A DNA stretch of 33,303 bases from Acidobacteriaceae bacterium (GCA_025350325.1 JANXYB010000091.1:1-33303); one strand, 5' to 3'; positions 17,082 to 25,437 are shown, counted from the stretch's first letter. Notes: a model not told the origin generated them from the letters alone. Numbers and translations: made by a program.

Positions 17082-18083
17082 TCACTCGTCTCCGGGCAGG
17101 ATGCGGCCATCTTCGTCTACGCCGCCGATTGATTTCAAGCCTTCCTGCACGCTGAAGAGCACGGTCGTTTGCAGTGTCTCTCCGGGCGCCAGCCAGCGTG
17201 CGTGTCCGGCGTCGATCATTGATTTCATTTGAAATGGATAGCCCGTGGCGGGTTCAAGTACCGCGACATTAAGGTCATGCCATCCTCCGTGGGTGGCGAA
17301 GAGCCAACAACTGGAGAAAACTTCAGGATCGAAGCGAAGTGCCGCCGCAAGCTTGTTTTCCCGGTCGGTTATACCGCACCAACCTGCCGCCAGTTTAGTG
17401 CCATAAAAGAAATGCACGGCGCGCGACGATACATCAGGGACCTGTCGCAAGTCGATGACCTCTTGTCCAATAACCGCATCGGGCCATTCAAAGGCAGGCG
17501 AAGCTCCTTCGAGCGAGCCTGCGAATTCTGGCTCCCGCAAGACCGTCATCGGCGGAAAATCGATGCGATGACGGGAAGAAACTGCAAACGCAGGATGGAG
17601 TTTCCATAGAAACGGAAAGCTGTCTGATCCCTGATTCGTCAATTTGTATACGACCTTGAGAACGGTGCCTTGACGGGGCAAAATCAGTGTCTTTTCGCAG
17701 AGGAACCGGCTGATCGGGGTCGTGAATCGCAGGTTGACACCAACCGCACTCTCGGTTTCGAAAGGCGTCGGCTGCCAGTCACCGGTCCATAGCTCGCCAT
17801 GATCAGGAAAGTCCCGTCCTATCACAGTACCGGCTTCGTCGTTTGGAAACAGCTCATCCCATCCGCCACTCCACGTATCGTCATAACTGGCGTATAGAGG
17901 TCGACGTGCAACCGGCATTTCCGGATGGTTCCACAGGAGATCCGCTGCAAGAGGCTTGTAGTGGATCTGCCATACCTTTGCCCCTGCTTCGGGAAAGATG
18001 ACAACACGCAGAGAAGCGTTCTCGATAACAAGCGCGCGCAGTTCTTGCAGCTCCGCCGCTGAATCTGTAGAGAAAGAGGTCAT
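17082..18083 (-). CDS. aldose 1-epimerase-like (galactose mutarotase superfamily) protein
   Basis: ATG 18083 is preferred over a TTG five codons upstream, giving 333 residues without a signal peptide. The protein has the beta-sandwich look of galactose-mutarotase-like enzymes: VIENASLRVVIFPEAGAKVWQIHYKP at the start, GGWDELFPND and FPDHGELWTGDW in the first third, FLWKLHPAFAV near the middle, and LEPATGYPFQM near the C-terminus where family members place a catalytic Glu. His residues in PDHGELW and LHPAF are candidates for substrate binding. It would interconvert sugar anomers, which fits a locus that releases and then oxidises free sugar. It is convergent with the EamA pair (27 bp gap). Neither start candidate has a strong ribosome-binding site. 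Confidence 0.78.
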   Translation of the reverse strand: MTSFSTDSAAELQELRALVIENASLRVVIFPEAGAKVWQIHYKPLAADLLWNHPEMPVARRPLYASYDDTWSGGWDELFPNDEAGTVIGRDFPDHGELWTGDWQPTPFETESAVGVNLRFTTPISRFLCEKTLILPRQGTVLKVVYKLTNQGSDSFPFLWKLHPAFAVSSRHRIDFPPMTVLREPEFAGSLEGASPAFEWPDAVIGQEVIDLRQVPDVSSRAVHFFYGTKLAAGWCGITDRENKLAAALRFDPEVFSSCWLFATHGGWHDLNVAVLEPATGYPFQMKSMIDAGHARWLAPGETLQTTVLFSVQEGLKSIGGVDEDGRILPGDE

Positions 18084-18442
18084 CAGGTTTGCAGTCAAAC
18101 GCCTTAAGACTATCTTACGTAGATCTTCAGACGTGAGATGAAACGTTTGGTTTAAGGATTTTTGTTGTTTCCTGACGCAGCTCTAAAGATCCCCGATTAG
18201 GCGTTCGTCTTGTTACCGCAGCGAACGAGCGTCGTAATTGACTGTAACTGGGCCGTGGGACATCAGGGTGACAGTGAAGGTCATGTAGGTATCGTTGTAT
18301 CTCCGGGATTGACGGCCTCGGCGAACTCACGCACGCATTCTGCGAGAATAATTACAGTAAACAACTGGGGCTTTAGAGCTGCGGGGTCGAACGATGAGAA
18401 TGGATGTACTGTTGTCGTCAGGCATTATCTCGGGGGCCCACA
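18084..18442. other. intergenic region; no firm gene
   Basis: About 360 bp between the mutarotase-like gene and the broken P5-like gene. The AT-rich part (18100-18180) probably holds the mutarotase promoter. A 78-codon plus-strand frame from TTG 18210 ends in a TGA (18444-18446) that overlaps the GTG of the next gene, which would allow coupling. It has no recognisable motif and no good ribosome site, so I do not call it a gene. Confidence 0.4.
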
Positions 18443-18943
18443 GTGAGAAAACCGACCAAAATCTCATGCATCGTCGTGTTGGCTGTGCTGGTTGTTTCTG
18501 TGTTCTGGGAAGCAATGTACCCGGACGAATAAGTTACCTATACCTATCCCGATGGGAGCAAAGTTGTGCTCAAAGGAACGCATCCATTCCGTGACAACAA
18601 TCCTGGAGATTTGAGGTCCGGCCACGGTTCGATTGGTCGTGACGGTGGCTTCGCGATTTACCCGTCCCTTGACGCCGGAGTTAACGCTCTGGGCGCAACC
18701 CTGACGGGTAAGTACGGGGACTCGAGTATCGCGGACACGATGAAGTCCTTCGCACCGGGGAGCGACGGCAACGATCCAGTGAAATATGCAGCTACTCTAG
18801 CGTCCGCCGTTGGAGTGCCGGTCAGCACGAAGATATCTGCTCTGTCTTCTGCACAACTGATGACATTTCAGTACAACATCGCCATCGCAGAGGGTTACAA
18901 CAGCGCAGGCAACACGGCCTCGTATACCGCTCCGCCGCAATAG
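18443..18943 (+). pseudogene. P5/NNPGNLR-type putative muramidase (structural-protein-P5-like), interrupted by an in-frame TAA
   Basis: Reading from GTG 18443 gives a positively charged start and one hydrophobic helix (KISCIVVLAVLVVSVFWEA), then an in-frame TAA at 18530-18532. The same frame resumes with VTYTYPDGSKVVLKGTHPF and runs to 18943. The second part contains FRDNNPGDLR, IGRDGGFAIYPSLDAGVNAL, LTGKYGDSSI, FAPGSDGNDPVKYA and SSAQLMTFQYNIAIAEGY. This is the pattern of the family annotated as phage structural protein P5 or NNPGNLR domain, thought to be peptidoglycan-hydrolase-like. Without the stop the product would be a 166-residue membrane-anchored or exported protein. The remaining 125-codon piece could start at GTG 18566, but it would lack export. 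Either a real nonsense mutation or a sequence error explains this. Confidence 0.72.
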
Positions 18944-18967
18944 CCCGAACGATGATCAGAAGATGCC

Positions 18968-19429
18968 ATGACCGCAAGTTGCAAATCAGCTCTGGTGCTC
19001 GCCTTTATGCTCTGCGCCATGGTGCGAGCAAATGGGCAAACCATCGTTGAACCGCTGAATCGAGAGGTGGCCTTAGCTGGCGAGCTTCGTAAAGTTCACG
19101 GTTATGGTCCCCCAGGCTATGGTGAAAACAAGAAGGTCGATACCCCGATTACCTACTGGGTGCTTGAACTGCCAAATCCCGTTAACGTCGTCTGCACTCC
19201 AGAGAAGCCCCAATGGGAAGCTGATGACTGGAAGGCGACCAAACGGCTCAAGCTGTTCTTCCCGAGTTCGCCCGTAAATAATGAGGTTGAGCGCAAGGCA
19301 ATGGTGATGAAGGGACACAGGGTGATCGCAACCGGTATCTTGCACAGGGCGGATACGGTTGGAGAAATTACTCCGATCTACATGAACGTGACAGAACTTC
19401 AGCCTGTACAGCCGTCACCGAAACCTTGA
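18968..19429 (+). CDS. secreted DUF4431-like protein
   Basis: The 153-residue protein has a signal peptide (KSALVLAFMLCAMVRANGQT, cleavage near residue 24). The mature part contains VALAGELRKVHGYGPPGYGE followed by YWVLELPNPVNVVC, which resembles the DUF4431 pattern of a short beta domain with a GPPxY element and a conserved Cys. A C-terminal part (GHRVIATGILHRADTVGEITPIYMNVTEL) looks like an OB-type strand set. The function is unknown. It lies 24 bp after the broken P5-like gene, so the two are probably co-transcribed. A periplasmic partner or inhibitor for a peptidoglycan-active enzyme is possible but unproven. Confidence 0.65.
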   Translation: MTASCKSALVLAFMLCAMVRANGQTIVEPLNREVALAGELRKVHGYGPPGYGENKKVDTPITYWVLELPNPVNVVCTPEKPQWEADDWKATKRLKLFFPSSPVNNEVERKAMVMKGHRVIATGILHRADTVGEITPIYMNVTELQPVQPSPKP

Positions 19430-19753
19430 GCCTTGCTGCGTCTGGAGGCTTCCCTGGAGAGCAGTGCCGACCGGGAGCAAGAACGCGCTGCTTCGCATCG
19501 GGGTGAGGGTGACACGTCACCCCAGAATGGGAGCTGTGGAGCAACCCAAAGTTCCTGTGCGGGAACTTGCCGAAAACACGCGGCTAATAGAAAAAGGCCA
19601 GCAAAAGCGTTATCCTAGAGGCGCACGCAGGTTGCTGTTGGGGAACCACATGAGCTTCAACCCCTTAGCGCGCTTCCGGCCCCGCTGCCCTATGTTGAGC
19701 CACGCAGGGCGGACGTGTGGTCTCTTCCTGAAAAACCTCTCTGGCGGTGCAGC
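19430..19753. other. non-coding region with two inverted repeats upstream of conjugation genes (oriT candidate)
   Basis: No convincing gene is present. A 7-bp inverted repeat, GGGTGAC-ac-GTCACCC, lies at 19507-19522. A second, AAGTTCC-6nt-GGAACTT, lies at 19549-19568. A TATCCTA at 19611-19617 resembles the core of IncP-type nic regions (YATCCTG). Their position directly before a ribbon-helix-helix accessory gene is where an origin of transfer or an autoregulatory operator would be expected. No relaxase gene is visible in the window, so this is only a candidate. Confidence 0.3.
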
Positions 19754-20153
19754 ATGAAGCCGCCGCTCCGCACAAAATCAGTTGGCACCAAGGTCAGCGA
19801 GGTGGAGTTCGCGTTGCTGGAGGAGCGTGCGCGTGGGGCCGGGATGCGGTTGGCGGAGTGGGTTCGGGAGGCGTTGTTGGCCGCGCCGGTGGAACCGGGC
19901 GGGAGTTCGGGCGTGGACTCGGGCGAGGTTGCGTTGGGGGAAATCCTGGCCCTTCGGTCGCTGCTGCTCAACCTGCACTTCCGTGCGGCGAAGGGTGAGC
20001 CGGTGGTCGAGGCGGAGATGCGTGGGTTGATCGACCGGGCGGACGGGACGAAGATCGAGCGGGCGGGAGCGCATGGCGGCGGTTCGAGCGGCGACAAAAG
20101 TGACCGAGCCGGAGCCGGAGACGGCGGCAGAGATGGAACCGGAGGAGGTCTGA
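19754..20153 (+). pseudogene. ribbon-helix-helix conjugation accessory protein (MobC/TraJ-like), frameshifted near its end
   Basis: From ATG 19754 the protein begins MKPPLRTKSVGTKVSEVEF and continues LLEERARGAGMRLAEWVREALLAA, a ribbon-helix-helix fold like relaxosome accessory proteins. A second helix pair follows (GEILALRSLLLNLHFRAAKGE, then EAEMRGLIDRADGTKIERA). After about 20065 this frame turns Gly-rich and unnatural, whereas the +1 frame reads ERMAAVRAATKVTEPEPETA and ends at TGA 20151-20153, just before the ATG of the coupling-protein gene at 20155. One surplus G in the G-run at 20065-20067 would explain this. Unless corrected, the frame fuses into the TraD-like sequence. The repaired product would be about 133 residues. 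GC content is clearly higher than in the flanking genes, consistent with transfer. Confidence 0.65.
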
Positions 20154-20154
20154 G

Positions 20155-20937
20155 ATGGCGGAGTGGGACGGAAGGAATACTCGAAGAGTGGCCGAGCCGG
20201 ACGCCGGTGTGGACATGGATGGCGATCCTGCTGACGCCGATGTTCTTCGCGGCGATGCTGACGATGGAGTACGAGCGGAGCTGGACGGCAGCGGAGCGAC
20301 TGTACCTGACGGACTACCTGAAGAGCGGAGCGCGGGGCAAGACATCGGCGACGGCGGCGAGTAAGTGCACGCTGCTGGAGGCGGTGGCCGGGCCAGGTCA
20401 GAAACAAGGCCAGCGGCTGGTGATCGGCGACGAGATCGAGGAGGTTCCGGCCATGGACGGGAGGCCGGGCTGGCGGCTGACCTGGGTGACGGGGACGTTC
20501 AACGACCGTGGGCTGCACCGGGTGATGAGCGAGGCGGTGTACTCGAATATCGGCGGCTGGGAGTTCTACCAGAAGGCGGTCTGGCTGACGGCGGCGTTCT
20601 TCGTTCTGGCGTTGTTCGTGGCGGTGCCGAAAGACCTGGCGCGGCGGATGCTGTACAAGCATGGCCGCAGGTTGCGCGGGCCGGAGCTGGTGACGACGGC
20701 GGAGTTCAACGAGAAGCTGGGCAAGTCGAAGGGGATGCGGGTGCATCTGCCGGACGGTGTGGCGTTCATCAACGAAGAGCAGACGTGGTGGGACAAAACC
20801 TTCCATAAATCTCTTAGCCGCTGGGCGCGTATCCCGCGTGACCGGGAGGCTACTCATTTCCTGATCGTGGGCGACAGCGGCACGGGCAAATCTGCGGCGA
20901 TCCGGCAGCTTCTCTCGCAGGTGTGGGAGCGCGGCCC
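20155..20937 (+). pseudogene. TraD/VirD4-type conjugative coupling protein, N-terminal fragment (frameshifted and truncated)
   Basis: The natural start is probably ATG 20155 (MAEWDG), overlapping region of the upstream stop, but the homologous frame is shifted by +1 from about 20171-20178 and continues as LEEWPSRTPVWTWMAILLTP. Two membrane helices (VWTWMAILLTPMFFAAMLT and KAVWLTAAFFVLALFVAVP) flank a periplasmic loop. The ATPase domain then begins, with Walker [10 protein letters not shown] at about 20870-20896. After SQVWERG the frame abruptly loses similarity and the other strand becomes MFS-like, so the gene is cut at about 20937. It lacks Walker B and the rest of the motor and cannot be functional. 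It is a remnant of an integrative conjugative element or mobilisable island. Confidence 0.75.
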
Positions 20938-21423
20938 AAACGCTACAGCAATGAAGGGGGAGCCACATGCGGCGAGGGACTGCCCAATATTTCCGGAACC
21001 ATAAACGCCGAGAGCCGAACCTTGCTGTGCTGCGGAATACCAGCCACTGACAAAGCCCACGCCGACGAAAAGGTGGCGAGCCCTATTCCGATGAAAAAAC
21101 CGTAAGCGATCAGCTGCGAGTAGCTGTGGACGTTTCCCATCAGTACGGCGGGAAGGATTGTCAGAAACATAACGGCGCTAAAGATAATGCGTCCACCGAA
21201 CCGGTCGGTAAGCATGCCGAGAGGAATTCGTCCGAGGCTCCCCAGCAGGACGGGCACGGCCTCAGCCACGCCTCTTTTGCACCGGCGTTAAATGCATTTG
21301 CTTTTTTAGGATTGGCATCATCGCCGATAAAGAGCCGAAGACAGCAAAACAGAGCGCGAATGCTCCAGTACCTAACGTCAATTAAGCCGTTGCGGATGGT
21401 TGATTTTCGATCGGACTGGCCAT
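20938..21423 (-). pseudogene. NarK-like MFS transporter, N-terminal fragment with stop and two frameshifts
   Basis: Reading the minus strand from ATG 21423 gives MASPIENQPSATA, a TAA at 21384-21382, then [20 protein letters not shown] with [17 protein letters not shown] frameshift near 21270 leads to [26 protein letters not shown] (the MFS helix 2-3 signature [10 protein letters not shown]), then [13 protein letters not shown] and [22 protein letters not shown] second frameshift near 21055 leads to [30 protein letters not shown] and [10 protein letters not shown]. The match ends at about 20938, exactly where the TraD fragment on the other strand stops. The motif set fits nitrate/nitrite porter-type MFS proteins. 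Only about four or five helices remain, so the gene is dead. Confidence 0.8.
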
Positions 21424-21490
21424 TCACAGATTCCTCATGAATCTCTCGAAGTTGGTTTTAGGCTCGTCGTGCACTAAGTCGCACACACTA

Positions 21491-22432
21491 TCAGAACGAG
21501 ATACGCCCCGTTGCGATGATAGCGTGGTTATAACTGTGGAACTCTGAAGACGTAATTTGCATGCCGCCTCCGACGATAAATGCCAAGCGGTTGTTTACTT
21601 CCCGGCTGAACTTGATCTTGCTGATCATGATCCCTGGGGTAATGAAGGCTTGTATGCGGCCGGCACTTGGGCCACCACGATAAAACGTGGAGTTGAATTC
21701 GAGCTCCGGCCAGATGAGACGAGTCGCCTTATATTGCATGACAGAATTCCATACGATTGGTCGGCCGAACTTGGCAGTGTGGCCCGTCGGCATTGTCATC
21801 GCGATACTGGATTGTGCATCGAAGCGCCCAAATCCCTTCCCAGCGTAGAGCATTGGTGCTATTGAACCATCCGAATTGCCATTCTTGTAACTGCCTGTTG
21901 GCACGGTGCCGTTTACCGATGCGCTTAGGGAGTAGTTCCCATGACTCGGACCGCCGGCCAGGAATCGGTATTTAGCCAGCAACAGCCAGTCACCGGCACC
22001 ATCCCGAGCCGTGCTGTTGTGTTCAATGTACGAGGGCAATGTGATATCAACTTCCGTCTTGTACCAAGGAATGAGATCAAATCCCTTGCTGTTCCCGTAG
22101 ATCCAGGTCTCAGTATGCGTGGACGTGATCTGTCTTACCGCGTCAAAACGAGCGAGTTGCACTAAACCGGAGGGAGCTGTTGCAACTGGGACCGGCCATG
22201 AGGGCTGTTCTGAAACAGTCTTGTTAACACGTCGCTCCCATTGGTTGACGAATCCGGATTGCGCATTCACCGATGGAATGCATTGAAGGAGCGCAACACC
22301 GAGAATCGCCAGTGAAATCAGGGAAGCCGCCTCGGAACTCCTTGAAAATGATAAATTAGAGCCCTGGATTATTGGTTTACGAGTAGGTTGGTTAGGTAGC
22401 ATTTCGAGGCCACTCCGTCTGCCTTTACTCAT
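21491..22432 (-). CDS. outer-membrane beta-barrel protein (phenol-degradation MetA-like/transporter-like)
   Basis: The 313-residue protein has a long basic N-terminus followed by a hydrophobic export segment (ASLISLAILGVALLQCIPSVNAQS). The mature part shows alternating aromatic/polar strands such as WIYGNSKGFDLIPWYKTEVDITLPSYI, SLSASVNGTVPTGSY, APMLYAGKGFGRFDAQSSIAMTMPTG and FNSTFYRGG. It ends in RISF, the C-terminal aromatic of outer-membrane barrels. The overall form resembles proteins grouped as 'MetA-pathway of phenol degradation' or generic transporters, but the substrate is unknown. A second in-frame ATG at 22402 with GGAG upstream is a good alternative start. It is in the same direction as the broken MFS gene 67 bp away and may once have been linked to it. 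Confidence 0.72.
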   Translation of the reverse strand: MSKGRRSGLEMLPNQPTRKPIIQGSNLSFSRSSEAASLISLAILGVALLQCIPSVNAQSGFVNQWERRVNKTVSEQPSWPVPVATAPSGLVQLARFDAVRQITSTHTETWIYGNSKGFDLIPWYKTEVDITLPSYIEHNSTARDGAGDWLLLAKYRFLAGGPSHGNYSLSASVNGTVPTGSYKNGNSDGSIAPMLYAGKGFGRFDAQSSIAMTMPTGHTAKFGRPIVWNSVMQYKATRLIWPELEFNSTFYRGGPSAGRIQAFITPGIMISKIKFSREVNNRLAFIVGGGMQITSSEFHSYNHAIIATGRISF

Positions 22433-23160
22433 CGAGATTAAGACGTCCTATTGGTAAAGGCAGCGACTTAAGTTACAGCGAGCCTTAGAGATTAAGAAAT
22501 TTGTGAAACGGGTGGTCGAGGTGGAATTGTCCCCCTCAATTCGCTCTTATGGCGTCTTCCATGGTTTCGGCCAATCAAAGACACGTGCGGCTTTCGACGA
22601 ACTACTCAATCGCGCGCAAGGGTAAGATCACGCATCTCCCGAATCAAGTCACAGTCTGTTCGGAGAGGCTTGTGAACGGCGCTCCGCCAATGGCTCCGCT
22701 GTTCCGAATCTTGTAGCTTAGCGCTTATTGGGATGTGGGGGCTCCTCTTCCTCATCTTGACGAAGGGACGCCGAGGGGGTCGTGGCTCGGAACAACCTCC
22801 GATTGGGCAAATCCCAGAGAAGAGCGGGAAGCCGGAAATTGACGCACGACTAGCTAGTCCAGATGTGCAAGTGACAATCCGTGGAATAGTACACTGCCCC
22901 GTGTGCGGCGGGCTCTCCTTAAAGGCCGTAACATCGGCCGTGCTCCGCTCACACTCGTGAGGGCTGCTGCCTTTCGTGATTGTTGTGAGTGATAGAGCTT
23001 TCGTCAGATCGCACGCTGCCATCGCATCTCGACAACTGGCGTCCGGTGTGTGCTCAGGAACCGGCTGCAGCCGAAGTTAACCGCCCAGCCGCAACAATAT
23101 ATAGGTCACCGTCGATTGCCGCGATACTGAGACGTTTACAGGGGCTGCAGCAGCGTCCTG
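22433..23160. other. 728-bp region without a recognisable gene
   Basis: Several frames of 60-138 codons occur on both strands, the longest on the minus strand at 22606-23022. None has a ribosome site, motif or natural composition, and they overlap one another. A short plus-strand frame at 22733-22960 contains CPVCGG but nothing else recognisable. The region probably contains the promoter of the outer-membrane gene at its left end and decayed DNA elsewhere. Confidence 0.45.
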
Positions 23161-25266
23161 TTAATCGGCCTTGTTAATACTCAGTCGACGCATCTTGTTG
23201 CGCAGGGTTGATCGCTTTAACCCTAATCGTTCTGCAGCGCCTCCGGGGCCAGCAACTTTCCAGTCTGATGCTTTCAGAGCATCAAAGATGACACTGCGTT
23301 CCGATTCACGCAATGTTGGGGCGGCGTTAGTCCCCCCTGCGTGCCTGCCGACCAACGCCGGTTGATCAAGTTCCTTGATCGGAACCTGCAAATCCTCACC
23401 ATTGGTTAGAATGACCGCACGTTCGATGAAGTTTTCCAACTCGCGCACGTTGCCGGGCCAGGGTGCATTAGTCAGGGCATCCATTGCGTTCCTGGGAATG
23501 CGGCGAATGGTCTTTTGCATCTCGCGGGAAAGCCGCGAAACAAAGTAGTGGACCAGCAGTGGAATGTCTTCGCGTCGCTCCCGCAACGGCGGAATTTCGA
23601 TGGGGAAGACGTTGAGCCTGTAGAACAAGTCCTCCCTGAATCGATTATCTCGAATCATCGCTTTCAGATCCTGATGCGTGGCTGCCACAAACCGCACATC
23701 GACTTGAATGGTGCGGTTGCTTCCCACTCTTTCGAACTCCTGTTCCTGAATGGCGCGCAGTAACTTTGGCTGCAGTTCAAGAGCAATATCGCCCACTTCG
23801 TCAAGAAATAGCGTGCCGTGATCAGCAACCTCGAATCTCCCGCGTCTTTGAGCGAACGCACCTGTGAATGCCCCTTTCTCGTGTCCGAACAGCTCGCTTT
23901 CTACTAGAGCTGAAGGGATCGCCGCGCAATTGAGCTTTACAAACGTTCGTCCCTGGCGCGGGCTCGCATTGTGAATTGCGCGGGCAATTAGTTCCTTACC
24001 GGTGCCAGTCTCTCCGTGAAGCAGCACCGTGGAGCGCGTGGGAGCAACGACTGCGACTTTGTCCAGCACCTTGCGAAATGTTGGACTGTCGCCCACGATG
24101 TCCTCAAGAGACAGCTCCGAACAAATCTCCGATTCCAGGTACAGATTCTCTGCCTGCAAGCGATTCTTGAATGCATCCAGCCTTCCATAGGCAATCGCAT
24201 TTTCGAGCGCGAGAGAAATCTGATTCTCGACTTGAAGCAATAAATCGAGGTCAGCTTGGTTGAAATACTGTGGCTGGCGGCTACCCAGAGCTATCATCCC
24301 CACCACTCCTTGCGCTGTAACCAGCGGAGCGCTGATCATGGATTTGATCGATTCAGCCTTTAGCGCACTTGCCACCGGCGAGGACAGGGTCCCAATATCC
24401 TGTTCCACCAGGATCCTTGGCAAGCGATGCGTCATGCGTTCAAAGTCTGCGCTCGTTGGCTCGTAGGTTGGATAATTCTCAGGTGGTCCTTTATGAGATG
24501 GAAAGTCGAGCACGGCACATTCAAATTGATGGGCGTCCCCGCCCCTCAACCAGAAGCCGGCACAGTCGTTTACAAAGTACTTGCGAATTGTCTGAGAAGC
24601 GGACTGAAAGAGCTCATACAGATCCTTCTTCGTGACAATCTGATTGTTGATATCGAGAAGAAGCTGCAGCCGGTCGCGCTCTTCCTGCACTTGCTGTCTA
24701 CAGCGCGCAGCTTCGCCAGCGACCATTTCGCTTTCCAAAGCTACGGCAACCTGAGTCGCAGCCGAGGCCATCAGCTCCGCATCCTCGCTACTGAAGCGAG
24801 CGTTCTTGGCGCTTGCAAACACAAGAGCTCCCAGTCGCACGCGCGGAGTCGCAATCGGAAAGACATAGGCGCAGCGATGCTGCCCCAATCCAGCTTGGCC
24901 AGCCAGCTGAGGAATGGCCAGCATTGCCTGACTGAGATCCGGAACAAAGACCGGCTCCATCTCCGCCAAAGCCTTGCCCGTCGCGCTCACTGTCAATTCG
25001 AAACTGGCGCCTAAATCGACCGCGGGTGTCGCCGCTTCCTGGTCCAGTGCAACAAAGCGCGCGGTTCTTTCATCCTTATCCAACCGCATTAGCAGAACGG
25101 CATCGATCGACAGCAGCGCCGATAAAATCTGTCGCACACTTCGGAGCATGCCACCTGTACTGGGATCTGCCGCAATTGCGGCAGAGAGCTTCCGGAGGGA
25201 TTGATACCTGATATTCGCCAAAGTACGCCAGGATTCAGGGGCTCTTGTGTAGTCTGCAGACGTCAT
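23161..25266 (-). CDS. sigma-54-dependent transcriptional activator, GAF-GAF-AAA+-Fis type
   Basis: ATG 25266 is chosen because AGAGGG lies seven bases before it; the frame is open 16 codons further to GTG 25314. The 701-residue product has two GAF sensory domains (about 30-180 and 210-360). The AAA+ domain has Walker A GETGTGKE (418-425), the sigma-54 contact loop GAFTGA (465-470) and Walker B TLFLDEVGD (about 485-493). The sensor/arginine-finger region FREDLFYRLNVFPIEIPPLR follows. A Fis-type helix-turn-helix closes the protein (AAERLGLKRSTLRNKMRRL). The organisation matches FhlA/NifA-like activators, which respond to small molecules or redox signals rather than phosphorylation. It is divergent from a locus with two sigma-54 promoters and is its most likely activator. 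The signal sensed is unknown. Confidence 0.95.
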   Translation of the reverse strand: MTSADYTRAPESWRTLANIRYQSLRKLSAAIAADPSTGGMLRSVRQILSALLSIDAVLLMRLDKDERTARFVALDQEAATPAVDLGASFELTVSATGKALAEMEPVFVPDLSQAMLAIPQLAGQAGLGQHRCAYVFPIATPRVRLGALVFASAKNARFSSEDAELMASAATQVAVALESEMVAGEAARCRQQVQEERDRLQLLLDINNQIVTKKDLYELFQSASQTIRKYFVNDCAGFWLRGGDAHQFECAVLDFPSHKGPPENYPTYEPTSADFERMTHRLPRILVEQDIGTLSSPVASALKAESIKSMISAPLVTAQGVVGMIALGSRQPQYFNQADLDLLLQVENQISLALENAIAYGRLDAFKNRLQAENLYLESEICSELSLEDIVGDSPTFRKVLDKVAVVAPTRSTVLLHGETGTGKELIARAIHNASPRQGRTFVKLNCAAIPSALVESELFGHEKGAFTGAFAQRRGRFEVADHGTLFLDEVGDIALELQPKLLRAIQEQEFERVGSNRTIQVDVRFVAATHQDLKAMIRDNRFREDLFYRLNVFPIEIPPLRERREDIPLLVHYFVSRLSREMQKTIRRIPRNAMDALTNAPWPGNVRELENFIERAVILTNGEDLQVPIKELDQPALVGRHAGGTNAAPTLRESERSVIFDALKASDWKVAGPGGAAERLGLKRSTLRNKMRRLSINKAD

Positions 25267-25402
25267 CCACGTCCCTCTTTCCCTCATGAGCTGCCACGCC
25301 GCCACTGTTGTCACGAATTCCGAGCCGCCCAGTCAGTGATCGCCGTTCCTGGCTCTGCTGGCCGGCAACTCCTCGTGTCACGCACTCGATTGTCTCCGCA
25401 GA

Positions 25403-25437
25403 TGGCCACATTTGGCCACTCTGGCCAGATGCGGCCA
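25403..25437. promoter_or_regulatory. phased TGGCCA array, candidate enhancer (UAS) for the sigma-54 activator
   Basis: Three TGGCCA palindromes at 25403-25408, 25413-25418 and 25422-25427, plus a CGGCCA at 25432-25437, are spaced 10, 9 and 10 bp apart, about one helical turn each. The array lies between the divergent activator gene and the sigma-54 promoter at 25509. Its centre is about 117 bp upstream of the predicted transcription start, the usual place for enhancer sites of AAA+ activators. Binding by the neighbouring Fis-type domain is inferred. Confidence 0.6.

Noticed and set aside
18210..18446. 78-codon frame ending in overlap with the P5-like gene start
   Set aside because: TTG start, no ribosome site and no recognisable motif; the overlap alone is not enough.
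20155..20808. Plus-strand frames of 69 and 147 codons with Gly/Ala/Arg/Asp-rich sequence
   Set aside because: They are alternative frames of the GC-rich TraD fragment; only the first few codons (MAEWDG) are likely real before the frameshift.
22606..23022. 138-codon minus-strand frame in the gap before the sigma-54 activator gene
   Set aside because: No ribosome site or domain pattern, and the composition looks random.
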